Shown here piece by piece: positions 1 to 7,718 of a stretch of 13,354 nucleotides of DNA (positions within the stretch are counted from its first letter, which is position 1; the number at the start of each line of letters is the position of its first letter). The stretch lies in NCBI GenBank assembly GCA_937900045.1, contig CALCEB010000251.1, forward strand, positions 1 to 13,354. Direction: 5' to 3'. The notes under the pieces are model-generated. The model saw only the letters and a program-made list of their open reading frames with translations, had not been told where the DNA came from and ran no database searches. The stretch comes from an uncultured Acidobacteriota bacterium (GTDB taxonomy: Bacteria; Acidobacteriota; Terriglobia; UBA7540). A program made the position numbers and the translations under genes.

Positions 1-14
1 ATTACCACGAGCAT
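1..14 (-). CDS. Start of a further operon gene, cut by the window edge (possibly DAHP synthase)
   Basis: An ATG at 14-12 begins a reading frame that leaves the window after four full codons (Met-Leu-Val-Val, then AT-). It is preceded by a strong Shine-Dalgarno AAGGAG at 29-24 with a 9-nt spacer, and it starts 6 bp after the chorismate mutase stop codon, so it is very likely the next gene of the same operon. The opening residues resemble the N-terminus of AroF-type 3-deoxy-7-phosphoheptulonate (DAHP) synthases, which often begin Met-(Leu/Ile)-(Val/Ile)-Val-Met, and an aromatic pathway enzyme fits the context. Four residues cannot establish a family, so the product is an inference; the presence of a gene start is better supported. 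Confidence 0.5.
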
Positions 15-20
15 CTTCCG

Positions 21-314
21 TTACTCCTTGATCTTGTAGCTGCCACCTTCCATCACGTGGCGCTCAAGCGAGCGGGCTTCGTCAATGATGCGCTCAAAAA
101 GGCGGCGGACTGCGCCGTCATCCAACGGGCCGCGATTGGCCTTCACAACATTGCGCAGGATTTCCGCCTCGCGTTCTGGCGCCCACGCCGGAAGATTTTT
201 TGCTTTTTTGTAATGCCCGACCTCCAGCGCACATTTGGACCGCTCGTTGAGCAGCGAGAGTATCTGAAGGTCAATTTCGTCAATGAGCTTGCGCCAGTCC
301 GCCATATCCTTCAT
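21..314 (-). CDS. Chorismate mutase, monofunctional AroQ class
   Basis: This 97-residue protein should convert chorismate to prephenate, the first committed step to phenylalanine and tyrosine. Its all-helical pattern matches the AroQ fold: helix 1 has IDEIDLQILSLLNER with Arg25, followed by Lys36/Lys37, the WAPEREAEIL segment with Arg48-Glu49, and a C-terminal helix FERIIDEARSLE. Arg8, Arg25, a Lys at 36/37, Arg48 and Glu49 correspond to the expected ligand-binding positions, and Glu84 takes the place of the glutamine found in the E. coli enzyme. The length is normal for a stand-alone domain, and no prephenate dehydratase, dehydrogenase or DAHP synthase domain is fused. The start at 314 overlaps the trpA stop as ATGA, with GGAG 10 nt upstream inside trpA; Met4 at 305 is a less likely alternative. 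It is translationally coupled to trpA. Confidence 0.9.
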   Translation of the reverse strand: MKDMADWRKLIDEIDLQILSLLNERSKCALEVGHYKKAKNLPAWAPEREAEILRNVVKANRGPLDDGAVRRLFERIIDEARSLERHVMEGGSYKIKE

Positions 315-1129
315 TCGGGTTTTTCTCCCGCGCCGTGCTTGAGCCAGCGAATATACTGTTCGATGGACTCTTCACCCTGGCTAGGATAGCGATCCTCAAT
401 GGCGCGTATCACGGCGCTGCCCACCACGGCCGCATCGGCCAAGCTCTGCACCTCCCGCACCTGCGCGGGAGTGGAAATTCCAAAACCGACAGCCACCGGA
501 AGCGCCGTGTTCTCTTTAACCCGCTCCACCAGCGGCTTCAATGCCAATGAGATATCGGAACGTTCACCTGTCACTCCCTCGCGCGAAACCAGATAAAGAA
601 AGCCCGTGGAAGTCTGACTAATTTTCTTGAGACGTTCCTCTGTGGATGTAGGAGACGCCAGGAAAATTGCATCGAGGTGATAGGCACGGATCGCCTCAAC
701 GTAGGACCCTGCCTCCTCGGGCGTCAGATCCACCACCAGCACTCCATCCACGCCTGCTTGCGAAGCATCTTTCGCAAATTTCTCAAGGCCATATTGCAAA
801 ATCGGATTGAAGTAGCCGAAGAGAACGATGGGTATGGCCACCTGCTCGCGCCATGTGGGAAGATGTTCGAGAATCTTGGCGAGGGTGGCCTGGCCCTTGA
901 GCGCCCGCTCCGAGGCGCGTTGAATGACCGGGCCATCCGCCAGCGGGTCGGAAAATGGGACACCCAACTCAATCAAATCCGCCCCACCCCGCTCAATAGC
1001 AGCGAGAAGCCTGCCGGTATCTTCAAGGCTTGGATCACCGGCCGTCAGATACACCACCAGGCCCTTCGCGCCTTCAGCCCTCAACTTGTCAAAACAAGCT
1101 GTGATTCGAGTTTTGTGAGTGACGGACAT
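311..1129 (-). CDS. trpA: Tryptophan synthase alpha subunit
   Basis: The alpha subunit cleaves indole-3-glycerol phosphate into indole and glyceraldehyde 3-phosphate and channels indole to TrpB within the cytoplasmic alpha2-beta2 complex. The 272-residue TIM barrel shows the family signature LIELGVPFSDPLADGP at about 52-67, which contains the two catalytic acids (Glu54 and Asp65, equivalent to Glu49 and Asp60 in E. coli). The flexible loop SREGVTGER at about 183-191 has Glu where an aromatic/Thr type loop (SRTGVTG) is more usual. The phosphate-binding VAVGFGIS segment follows. It starts 3 bp after the trpB stop and its stop overlaps the chorismate mutase start by 4 bp, so translation of trpB, trpA and the mutase is probably coupled. 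No strong Shine-Dalgarno is visible upstream of 1129, consistent with coupling. Confidence 0.97.
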   Translation of the reverse strand: MSVTHKTRITACFDKLRAEGAKGLVVYLTAGDPSLEDTGRLLAAIERGGADLIELGVPFSDPLADGPVIQRASERALKGQATLAKILEHLPTWREQVAIPIVLFGYFNPILQYGLEKFAKDASQAGVDGVLVVDLTPEEAGSYVEAIRAYHLDAIFLASPTSTEERLKKISQTSTGFLYLVSREGVTGERSDISLALKPLVERVKENTALPVAVGFGISTPAQVREVQSLADAAVVGSAVIRAIEDRYPSQGEESIEQYIRWLKHGAGEKPE

Positions 1130-1132
1130 AGA

Positions 1133-2347
1133 TCACATCGTTCCCGTAGATTGGTAGATACCCAGGTCTTTGTCGCCGCGGCCGGAGAGATTGATGATGA
1201 CAACTTCATCCTTGCTCATTCCAGGCGCGCGCTTCACAACCTCCGCCACGGCGTGAGCGGATTCGAGCGCCGGAATGATTCCTTCTAAACGCGAGAGTAA
1301 CCTTGCCGCTTCGAGTGCCTCCTGATCCGACACGCGCGAGTACTCCACTCTGCCTTCGCTGTGCAGCAAGGCGTGTTCGGGGCCCACCGCGGGATAATCC
1401 AGGCCCGCGGAAACCGAATGGGTAGTGGATATTAAACCGTCGAGGGTTTGCAGGACGTAGGTGTAAGTTCCGTGCAGGACGCCAGGCCGTCCGCCCGAAA
1501 AACGTGCAGCGTGCTCACCAAGCTCTTGGCCTTTGCCTCCCGCCTCAACGCCCACCATTTTGACACTCGCGTCGGGGATAAAATCGTAGAAGAGCCCGAT
1601 TGAATTGCTCCCGCCACCCACACAGGCGAAGAGCCAGTCCGGCAAACGTCCACAGGCTTCCAGAATCTGGCGGCGCGCTTCCTGGCCAATGACGCGGTGA
1701 AAGTTCCGCACCATTAGCGGGTAAGGATGCGGACCAAGAACCGATCCCAGCAAGTAGTGAGTGTTGTGGACATTGGACACCCAATCGCGCATGGCTTCGT
1801 TAATCGCGTCCTTGAGGGTGCGGCTACCTGAGCTCACCGGCTCAACTTTTGCTCCCAACAACCTCATCCGGAACACGTTGGGCGACTGGCGGGCCATGTC
1901 TTCCTCGCCCATGTAGACGACACATTCGAGGCCCAGGAGCGCCGCCACAGTCGCGGTCGCCACGCCATGCTGCCCCGCTCCGGTTTCGGCAATCAGCCGG
2001 GTCTTGCCCATCCTTAATGCCAGCAAACCCTGACCAATGCAATTGTTAATCTTGTGAGCGCCCGTGTGCAGCAAGTCTTCCCGCTTCAGGAAAATCTGCG
2101 CCCCGCCAAGGTGTTGGGTCAACCGCCGCGCGTGAAACAAGGGCGTTGGACGGCCGGCGAAATCCTTTAGCAGCCGCCTGAATTCGCGGTCAAACTCCCG
2201 GTCTTTACAGGCGTCTTCATAAGCGTGCTCCAATTCCTCGATCGGGCACATCAAGGTTTCCGGAACAAAGCGCCCGCCAAACGGACCAAACCGCCCATTG
2301 GCATCGGGATTGAATCCAAATTCCACGGGTTGAGTCTGCATAGGCAT
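1133..2347 (-). CDS. trpB: Tryptophan synthase beta subunit
   Basis: This PLP enzyme condenses indole with L-serine to give tryptophan and pairs with the adjacent TrpA. The 404-residue length and the N-terminal GRFGPFGGRFVPETLM motif place it in the common TrpB1 class, not the longer TrpB2 class. Visible active-site elements are HTGAHKINN with the PLP Schiff-base Lys99, AETGAGQHG with Glu121, the phosphate-binding GGGSN loop at about 244-248, and the C-terminal NLSGRGDKD with Ser388 near the pyridine nitrogen. The start at 2347 (Met-Pro-Met) is the first in frame; Met3 at 2341 is equally possible because only a weak purine stretch (AGAAAGA) precedes it. A 125-bp gap separates it from trpF, unlike the tight trpB-trpA junction. 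Confidence 0.97.
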   Translation of the reverse strand: MPMQTQPVEFGFNPDANGRFGPFGGRFVPETLMCPIEELEHAYEDACKDREFDREFRRLLKDFAGRPTPLFHARRLTQHLGGAQIFLKREDLLHTGAHKINNCIGQGLLALRMGKTRLIAETGAGQHGVATATVAALLGLECVVYMGEEDMARQSPNVFRMRLLGAKVEPVSSGSRTLKDAINEAMRDWVSNVHNTHYLLGSVLGPHPYPLMVRNFHRVIGQEARRQILEACGRLPDWLFACVGGGSNSIGLFYDFIPDASVKMVGVEAGGKGQELGEHAARFSGGRPGVLHGTYTYVLQTLDGLISTTHSVSAGLDYPAVGPEHALLHSEGRVEYSRVSDQEALEAARLLSRLEGIIPALESAHAVAEVVKRAPGMSKDEVVIINLSGRGDKDLGIYQSTGTM

Positions 2348-2403
2348 TGGCTTGTCTTTCTATGTCCTAGATTGAGTGATTTAAAGACACAAACTGAGAA
2401 TCG

Positions 2404-2425
2404 GAAAAACGGTCCGGCGCTCCGT
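2404..2425 (-). terminator. Weak hairpin with U-run in the trpF-trpB gap
   Basis: Read on the minus strand, ACGG and CCGT (2425-2422 and 2412-2409) can form a 4-bp stem around a 9-nt GC-rich loop, followed directly by five T residues. This has the layout of a very weak intrinsic terminator or attenuator inside the 125-bp gap before trpB. The stem is short, so it may have no function. Confidence 0.2.
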
Positions 2426-2472
2426 ACGCAACGAAGGGAATTTCGAAAGCTTGGTCAAAGCCTGAGAGTCGC

Positions 2473-3111
2473 TCAATTTGCGGGTTCCATCCGGTCGGCT
2501 TCCCGGACGGCCTTGAAGAATGCCTTTAATTTCTCGTGGCTCTTCATCCCCGGTGAGTCCTCAACACCGCTGGCCACATCCACCGCGTAGGGCTGAACCA
2601 ACCGGATCGCTTGGCCCACGTTTCCCGGATTCAATCCCCCGGCCAGAATCACTGGGGCATATTTTTTTGCATCCAATGCCAGGTTCCAATCGAATACCTT
2701 GCCTGTCCCGCCGCGCAACGACGGGTCATAAGCATCCAGCAAAAGCGCGTCCGCCCGAACCTCCCTGAATATACCGTTCTCAATCTGCGAAGCGATTTGC
2801 ACAGCCTGGATCAGCCGGAATTGCTTCCTCAATCCTTCCAGCAGAGGCGGGTGGGTACCGTGAATTTGAAGAGTGGTCACACCGGACTCTTGCGCCATGG
2901 CCCGGATCCGGCCGGCATCCGTTTCATCCGCGAAGATCCCCACAGGTACGACGAACGGGGGAAGTTTTGCAATCAGGTCTGCCGCCCTCTCCGGAGCGAT
3001 GAAACGCTTGGAGAAAGCGAAGAAGTTAAAACCCAGCGCGGAGGCGCCAAGCTCGATCGCAAGGGTAGCGTCCTCCCAGCGCCGGATGCCGCAAATTTTT
3101 ACCCTAGTCAT
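2473..3111 (-). CDS. trpF: Phosphoribosylanthranilate isomerase
   Basis: TrpF performs the Amadori rearrangement of N-(5-phosphoribosyl)anthranilate to CdRP, the substrate of the upstream TrpC. The 212-residue single TIM barrel starts MTRVKICGIR with the catalytic Cys7 (general base) and has LLLDAYDP with Asp126 (general acid). The GGTGKVFDW phosphate/active-site motif is at about 134-142, LAGGLNPGNV at 157-165, and DVASGVEDSPGMK at 178-190. The strand-1/2 loop reads FAFSKRFI where SPRYI is typical. The start at 3111 is fixed by the family N-terminus although only a weak AGG lies just upstream. The protein is separate from TrpC, unlike the fused enzyme of enteric bacteria. A 158-bp gap without a recognised gene separates it from trpC. 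Confidence 0.96.
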   Translation of the reverse strand: MTRVKICGIRRWEDATLAIELGASALGFNFFAFSKRFIAPERAADLIAKLPPFVVPVGIFADETDAGRIRAMAQESGVTTLQIHGTHPPLLEGLRKQFRLIQAVQIASQIENGIFREVRADALLLDAYDPSLRGGTGKVFDWNLALDAKKYAPVILAGGLNPGNVGQAIRLVQPYAVDVASGVEDSPGMKSHEKLKAFFKAVREADRMEPAN

Positions 3112-3269
3112 GACCTATGAAGCATTTCGCCCTCGAACGGTCAGTGCGCCATCTCCTTGAAGATTTCGCAGAGCCAACCATCCGAATTCCATCCGGAACG
3201 TTGAAACCAGGAAGGCATTTGCTTTCAATTCTGATCCAGGTTGGGCGGAGCCTGGCGTGTCCCATCCCG

Positions 3270-4082
3270 TCAATGAAGGCCGCGAATAAACCCTGCAAGT
3301 TCCTTCCCCGGATCCGGCGCGAGCATCAAGTGCTCGCCAATCAGCACAGCATCGAATCCCGCGTCTTCGAGCCGCTTGAGGTCATCGGCGGAGTGAATAC
3401 CGCTTTCGCTCACGGACAAGCATCCTTTGGGGATCTGTTTCCGCAACTGAAGTGATGTCTCGAGTTTCACTTCGAAGCTCCGCAGATCTCGGTTATTCAC
3501 TCCGATGATCTTCGAGCCTGCTGCCAGCGACCGGTCAAGTTCCTCCTCGGTGTGAACTTCTACCAGCGCCGAAATACCGAATGAGCTGGCAATCCGGCTG
3601 AACTCCTTTAACTCCCGGTCGGATAACGCCGCCGCAATTAATAGAATGGCATCCGCACCCGCAGCGGCCGATTCCACTACCTGATAAGCATCAAGGATGA
3701 AGTCCTTCCGCAAGCAGGCCAGGCTCACGGTCTGTCTTACCGCTTGCAAATCCTCGAGGGTCCCTCGAAAGTAATCAGGCTCAGTCAAGACCGAAATCGC
3801 TGCCGCACCGGCTGACTGATATGAAGCCGCGATCTCCCGGATGCGATAATCCTGCCGAATCAGACCGCGCGAAGGCGAAGCTTTCTTAAGCTCGGCGATC
3901 ACGCGCAAGCCAGGCTTTGCAAGGGATGCTGCAAAATCCCGCACGTCATTTCGCTGTGATGCCACTCTCTCCAGGCCCGCTAATGAAACCTCCCCCTTTA
4001 CAGCACGAATCCGCTCCTTCCGGGTAGCCAGAATTTCATCGAGGATAGTTTCTGTTTGCTGCCTCACGGTCTCAGTTGCCAT
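3270..4082 (-). CDS. trpC: Indole-3-glycerol phosphate synthase
   Basis: TrpC decarboxylates and closes the ring of CdRP to indole-3-glycerol phosphate, the substrate of TrpA. The 270-residue monofunctional TIM barrel carries VIAELKKASPSRG at about 61-73 (Glu64, Lys66/67 and Ser69 of the CdRP site), SVLTEPDYFRG at 97-107, LRKDFILDAYQV with catalytic Lys126, ALVEVHT with Glu175, GVNNRDL with the Asn pair at 196-197, SVSESGI with Glu226, and LIGEHLM at 248-253. It is the first biosynthetic gene of the leftward operon. The ATG at 4082 has an in-frame TGA directly upstream and no good nearby Shine-Dalgarno; the perfect AAGGAGGT lies about 43 nt upstream. Downstream are trpF, trpB, trpA and chorismate mutase. 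Confidence 0.97.
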   Translation of the reverse strand: MATETVRQQTETILDEILATRKERIRAVKGEVSLAGLERVASQRNDVRDFAASLAKPGLRVIAELKKASPSRGLIRQDYRIREIAASYQSAGAAAISVLTEPDYFRGTLEDLQAVRQTVSLACLRKDFILDAYQVVESAAAGADAILLIAAALSDRELKEFSRIASSFGISALVEVHTEEELDRSLAAGSKIIGVNNRDLRSFEVKLETSLQLRKQIPKGCLSVSESGIHSADDLKRLEDAGFDAVLIGEHLMLAPDPGKELAGFIRGLH

Positions 4083-4124
4083 TCATGCGGGAGAAAACTA
4101 TCACAGCACTATTTCCGCCCGTTT

Positions 4125-4133
4125 AACCTCCTT
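4125..4133 (-). promoter_or_regulatory. Orphan perfect Shine-Dalgarno in the trpC leader
   Basis: The minus strand reads AAGGAGGTT here, the best ribosome-binding match in the operon region, yet it lies about 43 nt before the trpC ATG. No ATG, GTG or TTG follows at 5-12 nt; the first GTG is about 17 nt away and opens only a two-codon frame. It might be a ribosome standby site, part of a structured leader, or chance. Confidence 0.3.
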
Positions 4134-4272
4134 CTTCCGAACACCAATTCCTGCCATTTTTCGTTTCAGGATGATTGCGCCCCCTGAGGGCTGCCGCAGG
4201 GTCTTGAGCCGATTTGATATACTCGATATTTGCAAATGAACTGAATAACACCTTTCAAGCCGGCAAGCCATA

Positions 4273-4302
4273 ACTCTAAACTTCCCGCCAAGTTGAAGTC
4301 AA
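4273..4302 (-). promoter_or_regulatory. Candidate sigma70 promoter for the trpCFBA operon
   Basis: On the minus strand TTGACT (4302-4297) and TAGAGT (4278-4273) are separated by 18 bp, matching the -35 box in 5 of 6 and the -10 box in 4 of 6 positions. Transcription would start near 4265 and give an untranslated leader of about 180 nt before trpC. It is the best match in the gap; no trp operator-like palindrome is evident. Confidence 0.45.
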
Positions 4303-4498
4303 GGTTTTGACACCTTGCCGCCCACCGGTATTCCAACCTTGTCTTCGCAGCTTTTGAGAGCCGGCTCCGGTCGTGCATCAGCGAGACTAGCTTTGCCGCC
4401 GGTGCTGAGCGATGGATAGCCACCCCCCTGCAAGCGCCGAGCTTTCGGGGCGCCGATCGGTCCTGCGCCGGTCTGCAAACTTCAGGCGGCGCCACACC

Positions 4499-6337
4499 TT
4501 AACCCGCCGGCAGGGTTATGCGGAACGTCGTCCCGCGATTGACTTCGCTTAAAAACGTAATTTCACCCTCGTGGAGTTGGATGATGCGATAGGTCATTGC
4601 CAAGCCGACGCCGCTGCCTCCAGGCTTGGTCGTGTAATAGAGCGAGAAGATTTTTTGCCGGGCTTCGGGCGGAATCCCCTCACCCTGATCGGCAATTTCC
4701 AGTTCCACACGGTGAGGCTCGTTGCGTGGCTTCACACGCAGTTCGCCTCCCGAAGGCATAGCTTGGCAGCCATTCAGAACCAGATTTAGCAGCGCCTGTT
4801 TCATCAAATCACGATCCAACTTCAACCGTGGTATGGCGCCGTTAGGATCCAAGATCAGCCGGACATTGCTCTTGCGCGCTTGCGGCTCGGCAAGCGTAAA
4901 AACCTCCTTCATGAGGTCTGTCAGGTCCGTTTCCACTCGCAGCAATTCGAGCGGGCGTGTGAAATCAAGAAAGGTCTTCACCACGCGATCCAAACGCCGG
5001 ATTTCTGACGTAAGAACCTCAAGCTGTGGTTTCACCTCCTGATCCCGGTTCTGGAGCTTCGACTTCAGGATTTCGACCTGAAGAATCATGGCATTCAAGG
5101 GGTTCTTGACTTCGTGCGCGACACCCGAGGTGAGCCTGCCCAATGCTGCCAGCTTCGCCGTGACGTCAATCTGGTCTTTAAGCTGCGCCCGGGTATCAGC
5201 GTCGCGAAGCGTCACCAGGCTCACGACGGGCTGGCCCTGTTCCTCAACAAAGTCCACGGCCACTGCCACGCGGGGTGTCTCTGCATCCGGCGCAAGCTCA
5301 ACCGTCCGGCTAGGTAGCGGCTTGCGCTGCTCGAACACCTGCCGTAAGAGCTCATTTAAAGGCCCCTCCCCGGCGAATATTTCAGAAGCGCACTGCCGCG
5401 CGATCTCTCCGGGTTTCCGGCCGAGGAATCGTGTTACGGCAGGCGTGGCGAGCACAAGCCGGTTCTGAGGGTCAAACAGCAGCCAACCTTCGGCGAGTTT
5501 GCCAAAGAGCTGATCCAGGTTGTCCTTCAGAGCAACGTATGCCGCTTTTTCTCCACGAATCTGTTCACCGAGAAGGTTTAACTTCGAGGAAAGGATGCCC
5601 CATTCATCGGCCCGGTGAATTTCGACCGGTTTGGAAAACTCACCTCGCGCCAAGCGGTCCAGTTCCTGGGAGATGGCGGCAATGGGCTTCAGCACGCGGA
5701 ACGAAACCAGACCCGCGGATACCGTGGCCATCAAAATCACCAATAAAGACAGCTCGAGCGCTCCGCGAAGAGGCGGATCCACCTGAGCGCGCAGAAAGAC
5801 CGTGGAGATACCTACCCGCACGTCGCCAAAGGGCCGGTTCCCCATCTCCAGGGGTAGAACGACTTCGTAGACACTGGGTGGACCGTAAAGGGCTCGCAAT
5901 TGGTGGTAAAGGCCGGCGTGCAAGAGCCCGTTTAGTGGCGGGGCAGGAGTGAGCCGCTCCCCCACTTCACTCGGATCATTGTGAGCCAGAACCACGCGCC
6001 GTTCGTTGGTAATCGCAACGTAATCGATGACGGTGGAATAGGCTGCGGCGGATTCCATCAGCGACCGCAATCCGTCATCTTGCATCAGGCCCGAATAGAT
6101 AAACTGCTGCACCGCCTCATGATTGCCGGCATTTAGATTGGATGGAATGCGAGTTTCCGCCACCACAACACGGGCCCGGGTGTAGGTTTCATCCAGAATA
6201 TAGACAGCCTTTTGTTGGACCTGATCGAGCGCTTCCCGGACGAAATTCGCCATATAGAGCGTCGAGGTGGCAAGAACAACCAACAGGACCAGAAGGGAGA
6301 TGAGCGCCGTGAGTTTGACTTTAAGGCTGATTCTCAT
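4499..6337 (-). CDS. Membrane sensor histidine kinase (sensor-TM-HAMP-PAS-HisKA-HATPase), NtrB-like partner of the adjacent activator
   Basis: This 612-residue kinase has a transmembrane segment at about 8-29, an extracytoplasmic sensor region at about 30-190 (cache-like size, ligand unknown), a second transmembrane segment at about 194-214, HAMP to about 265, and a PAS-like domain at about 270-385. The transmitter follows: HisKA with GVAHEVKNPLN (phosphoacceptor His408), N-box LLNLVLNGCQAM around Asn522, G1 box ADQGEGIP with Asp550, and the G2 segment GGSGVGLA at 573-580. HEVKNPLN is the type of H-box found in NtrB/ZraS/AtoS-like kinases that pair with sigma54 activators. Its start overlaps the end of the response regulator by 17 bp (6321-6337), so the pair is co-transcribed and probably translationally coupled. 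The AAGGA before the ATG is only 2 nt away, which also suggests dependence on coupling. Confidence 0.95.
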   Translation of the reverse strand: MRISLKVKLTALISLLVLLVVLATSTLYMANFVREALDQVQQKAVYILDETYTRARVVVAETRIPSNLNAGNHEAVQQFIYSGLMQDDGLRSLMESAAAYSTVIDYVAITNERRVVLAHNDPSEVGERLTPAPPLNGLLHAGLYHQLRALYGPPSVYEVVLPLEMGNRPFGDVRVGISTVFLRAQVDPPLRGALELSLLVILMATVSAGLVSFRVLKPIAAISQELDRLARGEFSKPVEIHRADEWGILSSKLNLLGEQIRGEKAAYVALKDNLDQLFGKLAEGWLLFDPQNRLVLATPAVTRFLGRKPGEIARQCASEIFAGEGPLNELLRQVFEQRKPLPSRTVELAPDAETPRVAVAVDFVEEQGQPVVSLVTLRDADTRAQLKDQIDVTAKLAALGRLTSGVAHEVKNPLNAMILQVEILKSKLQNRDQEVKPQLEVLTSEIRRLDRVVKTFLDFTRPLELLRVETDLTDLMKEVFTLAEPQARKSNVRLILDPNGAIPRLKLDRDLMKQALLNLVLNGCQAMPSGGELRVKPRNEPHRVELEIADQGEGIPPEARQKIFSLYYTTKPGGSGVGLAMTYRIIQLHEGEITFLSEVNRGTTFRITLPAG

Positions 6338-7685
6338 ATTCCTTCAGCTTATTGTGGAGCGTCTTCAGGCTGATGCCAAGCATCTCCGCCGCGCGCGTCT
6401 TATTGTTCTGCGTGAAAGTCAAGGTCTCCAGGATCAGCCTCCGCTCGGCCTCCGCGACGGTCAGACCGGCCCGCAAAGCAAGGTTATCGTTCCCTGAGAT
6501 GAGGGGTGGACGGCCGAATTCGGGCGCCAGATTCAACGGGGACAAAGTTTCTCCGCTGCACACCACCAGCGCGCGCTCCAATGTGTTCCGCAGCTCCCGG
6601 ACGTTTCCCGGCCAGGAGTGGCGGCGGAACAGGTCCAGCACCGCCCCGTCAACGCGCTTCACAGCACGTTGATGCTTATGATTCAAGTCGAGGAGCAAGG
6701 TCTCAACCAACACATCCAGATCGTCCAGGTGATCCCTCAAGGGCGGCAAGGTGATACGCACCACGTTCAGCCTGAAATAGAGATCATTACGCAACTGGCC
6801 CTTGGAAACAGCATCCTCTGGCACCTTGTTGGTTGCGGCCAGAACGCGGACATCGACTTCCGTTTCGGTCTTGCTCCCCAGGCGCCTTACCTTTGAATCC
6901 TCGAGCACCCGAAGAAGCTTCGCCTGAGTCGAAAAAGGCATTTCTCCGATTTCATCCAGCAAAAGAGTCCCCCCATCTGCCAGCTCAAAGCAACCGGCAC
7001 GCCGGTCAAGCGCGCCGGTGAACGCGCCTCTTTCATGGCCAAAAATTTCACTTTCCATGAGGCTCTCCGGAATTGCCGCGCAATTAACTGCGACGAACGG
7101 GTTCGAGTGGCGTGGACTCAAATCGTGAATCGTCCTTGCCGCAAGTTCCTTTCCTGTGCCGCTCTCCCCGGTAATGAGCACTGAAGCATTAGACGGCGCT
7201 ACCTGCGAGATAAGGGACAACACCTCTTGCATTTTCTTCGATTTTCCCACCAACTTGCCCAGAATGCCGGCGTCGCGCAGACGCCGTTGTGCGATTTCAA
7301 GTTCGCGATCCTTCTGGTTGCGTTCCAGGCAGTTCCGGAGTTCAACCTGAAGCTTCTTCGGGTCGAGGGGCTTTTCGAGGAAGTTGAATGCACCAAGCTT
7401 TGTAGCCTCTACAGCATCCTCAATCGTCCCCTGTCCGGAAAGCATGATAAAGTTCAGCGAAGGATGAGTCTTCCTGACTTCCCGCAACAACTCCAGTCCG
7501 TTCCCGTCCGGCATTCGAAGGTCAGAAATCACCACCACCGGGTCGAAGTCCTGGACTTTGACCATCGCTTCCTGGCCGTTTTCTGCAGTCTCGGCCTCGT
7601 ATCCCCAACTCTCCAAAAGAGTCGCTAAACCCGAACGCTCGTGGAACTCATCATCAACGACCAGAATTTTGGACCCTCTGGACAA
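6321..7685 (-). CDS. NtrC-family sigma54-dependent response regulator (REC-AAA+-Fis HTH)
   Basis: This 454-residue activator remodels sigma54-RNA polymerase using ATP after phosphorylation by a kinase, most likely the overlapping downstream one. The receiver domain (about 1-120) has Asp11-Asp12, phosphoacceptor Asp55 (VVISDLRMP), Ser83 and Lys105. The AAA+ domain (about 143-380) shows Walker A GESGTGKE near 173, the sigma54-contacting GAFTGA loop near 219, Walker B LLLDEIGE near 240, and the conserved LRNDLYFRLNV segment. A Fis-type helix-turn-helix closes the protein (NNKTRAAEMLGISLKTLHNKL, about 426-446). The start is a TTG at 7685-7683: AGGAG at 7698-7694 lies 8 nt upstream, and a TGA in the same frame just before it rules out an earlier start. 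No matching sigma54 promoter was spotted nearby, so target genes are unknown. Confidence 0.96.
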   Translation of the reverse strand: MSRGSKILVVDDEFHERSGLATLLESWGYEAETAENGQEAMVKVQDFDPVVVISDLRMPDGNGLELLREVRKTHPSLNFIMLSGQGTIEDAVEATKLGAFNFLEKPLDPKKLQVELRNCLERNQKDRELEIAQRRLRDAGILGKLVGKSKKMQEVLSLISQVAPSNASVLITGESGTGKELAARTIHDLSPRHSNPFVAVNCAAIPESLMESEIFGHERGAFTGALDRRAGCFELADGGTLLLDEIGEMPFSTQAKLLRVLEDSKVRRLGSKTETEVDVRVLAATNKVPEDAVSKGQLRNDLYFRLNVVRITLPPLRDHLDDLDVLVETLLLDLNHKHQRAVKRVDGAVLDLFRRHSWPGNVRELRNTLERALVVCSGETLSPLNLAPEFGRPPLISGNDNLALRAGLTVAEAERRLILETLTFTQNNKTRAAEMLGISLKTLHNKLKEYENQP

Positions 7686-7718
7686 TTGTCACGCTCCTAA
7701 TCTTGAGGAAGTCTCTCC

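Larger units (their letters stand above)
4083..4498. other. 416-bp intergenic region upstream of the trp operon
   Basis: This stretch separates the histidine kinase stop from the trpC start. It holds the candidate trp promoter (4273-4302) and a leader of roughly 180 nt. In the leader, minus strand, an isolated perfect Shine-Dalgarno AAGGAGGT sits at 4133-4126 with no usable start codon at normal spacing, and CCCTG/CAGGG arms near 4185-4204 could pair. The part nearest the kinase is GC-rich, with short inverted repeats (for example GGCGC/GCGCC arms around 4450-4470) but no T-run. I recognise no gene or known RNA here. A minus-strand open frame of about 109 codons covers 4495-4166 but lacks any family resemblance. 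Confidence 0.6.

Noticed and set aside
3104..3298. 64-codon minus-strand frame bridging trpC and trpF
   Set aside because: It overlaps the trpC end out of frame, has no domain features and no ribosome binding site; probably a chance opening.
4250..4275. TGGC-N-TTGA on the minus strand as a possible sigma54 (-24/-12) site for the NtrC-type regulator
   Set aside because: The spacing is off by one and the -12 GC dinucleotide is absent; no better GG-N10-GC site was seen upstream of the window's genes.
4381..4440. GGCAAAGCTAGTCTC on the minus strand, resembling one box of a c-di-GMP-I (GEMM) riboswitch
   Set aside because: The matching first box (GCAAACC type) and the conserved 3' GGTAGCCGGGTTACC-like part are missing, and the element would lie upstream of its own promoter candidate. 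Judged chance similarity.
4166..4495. 109-codon open frame on the minus strand between the kinase and trpC
   Set aside because: No recognisable domain, GTG start without a ribosome binding site, and it runs across the trp promoter candidate; composition looks non-coding.
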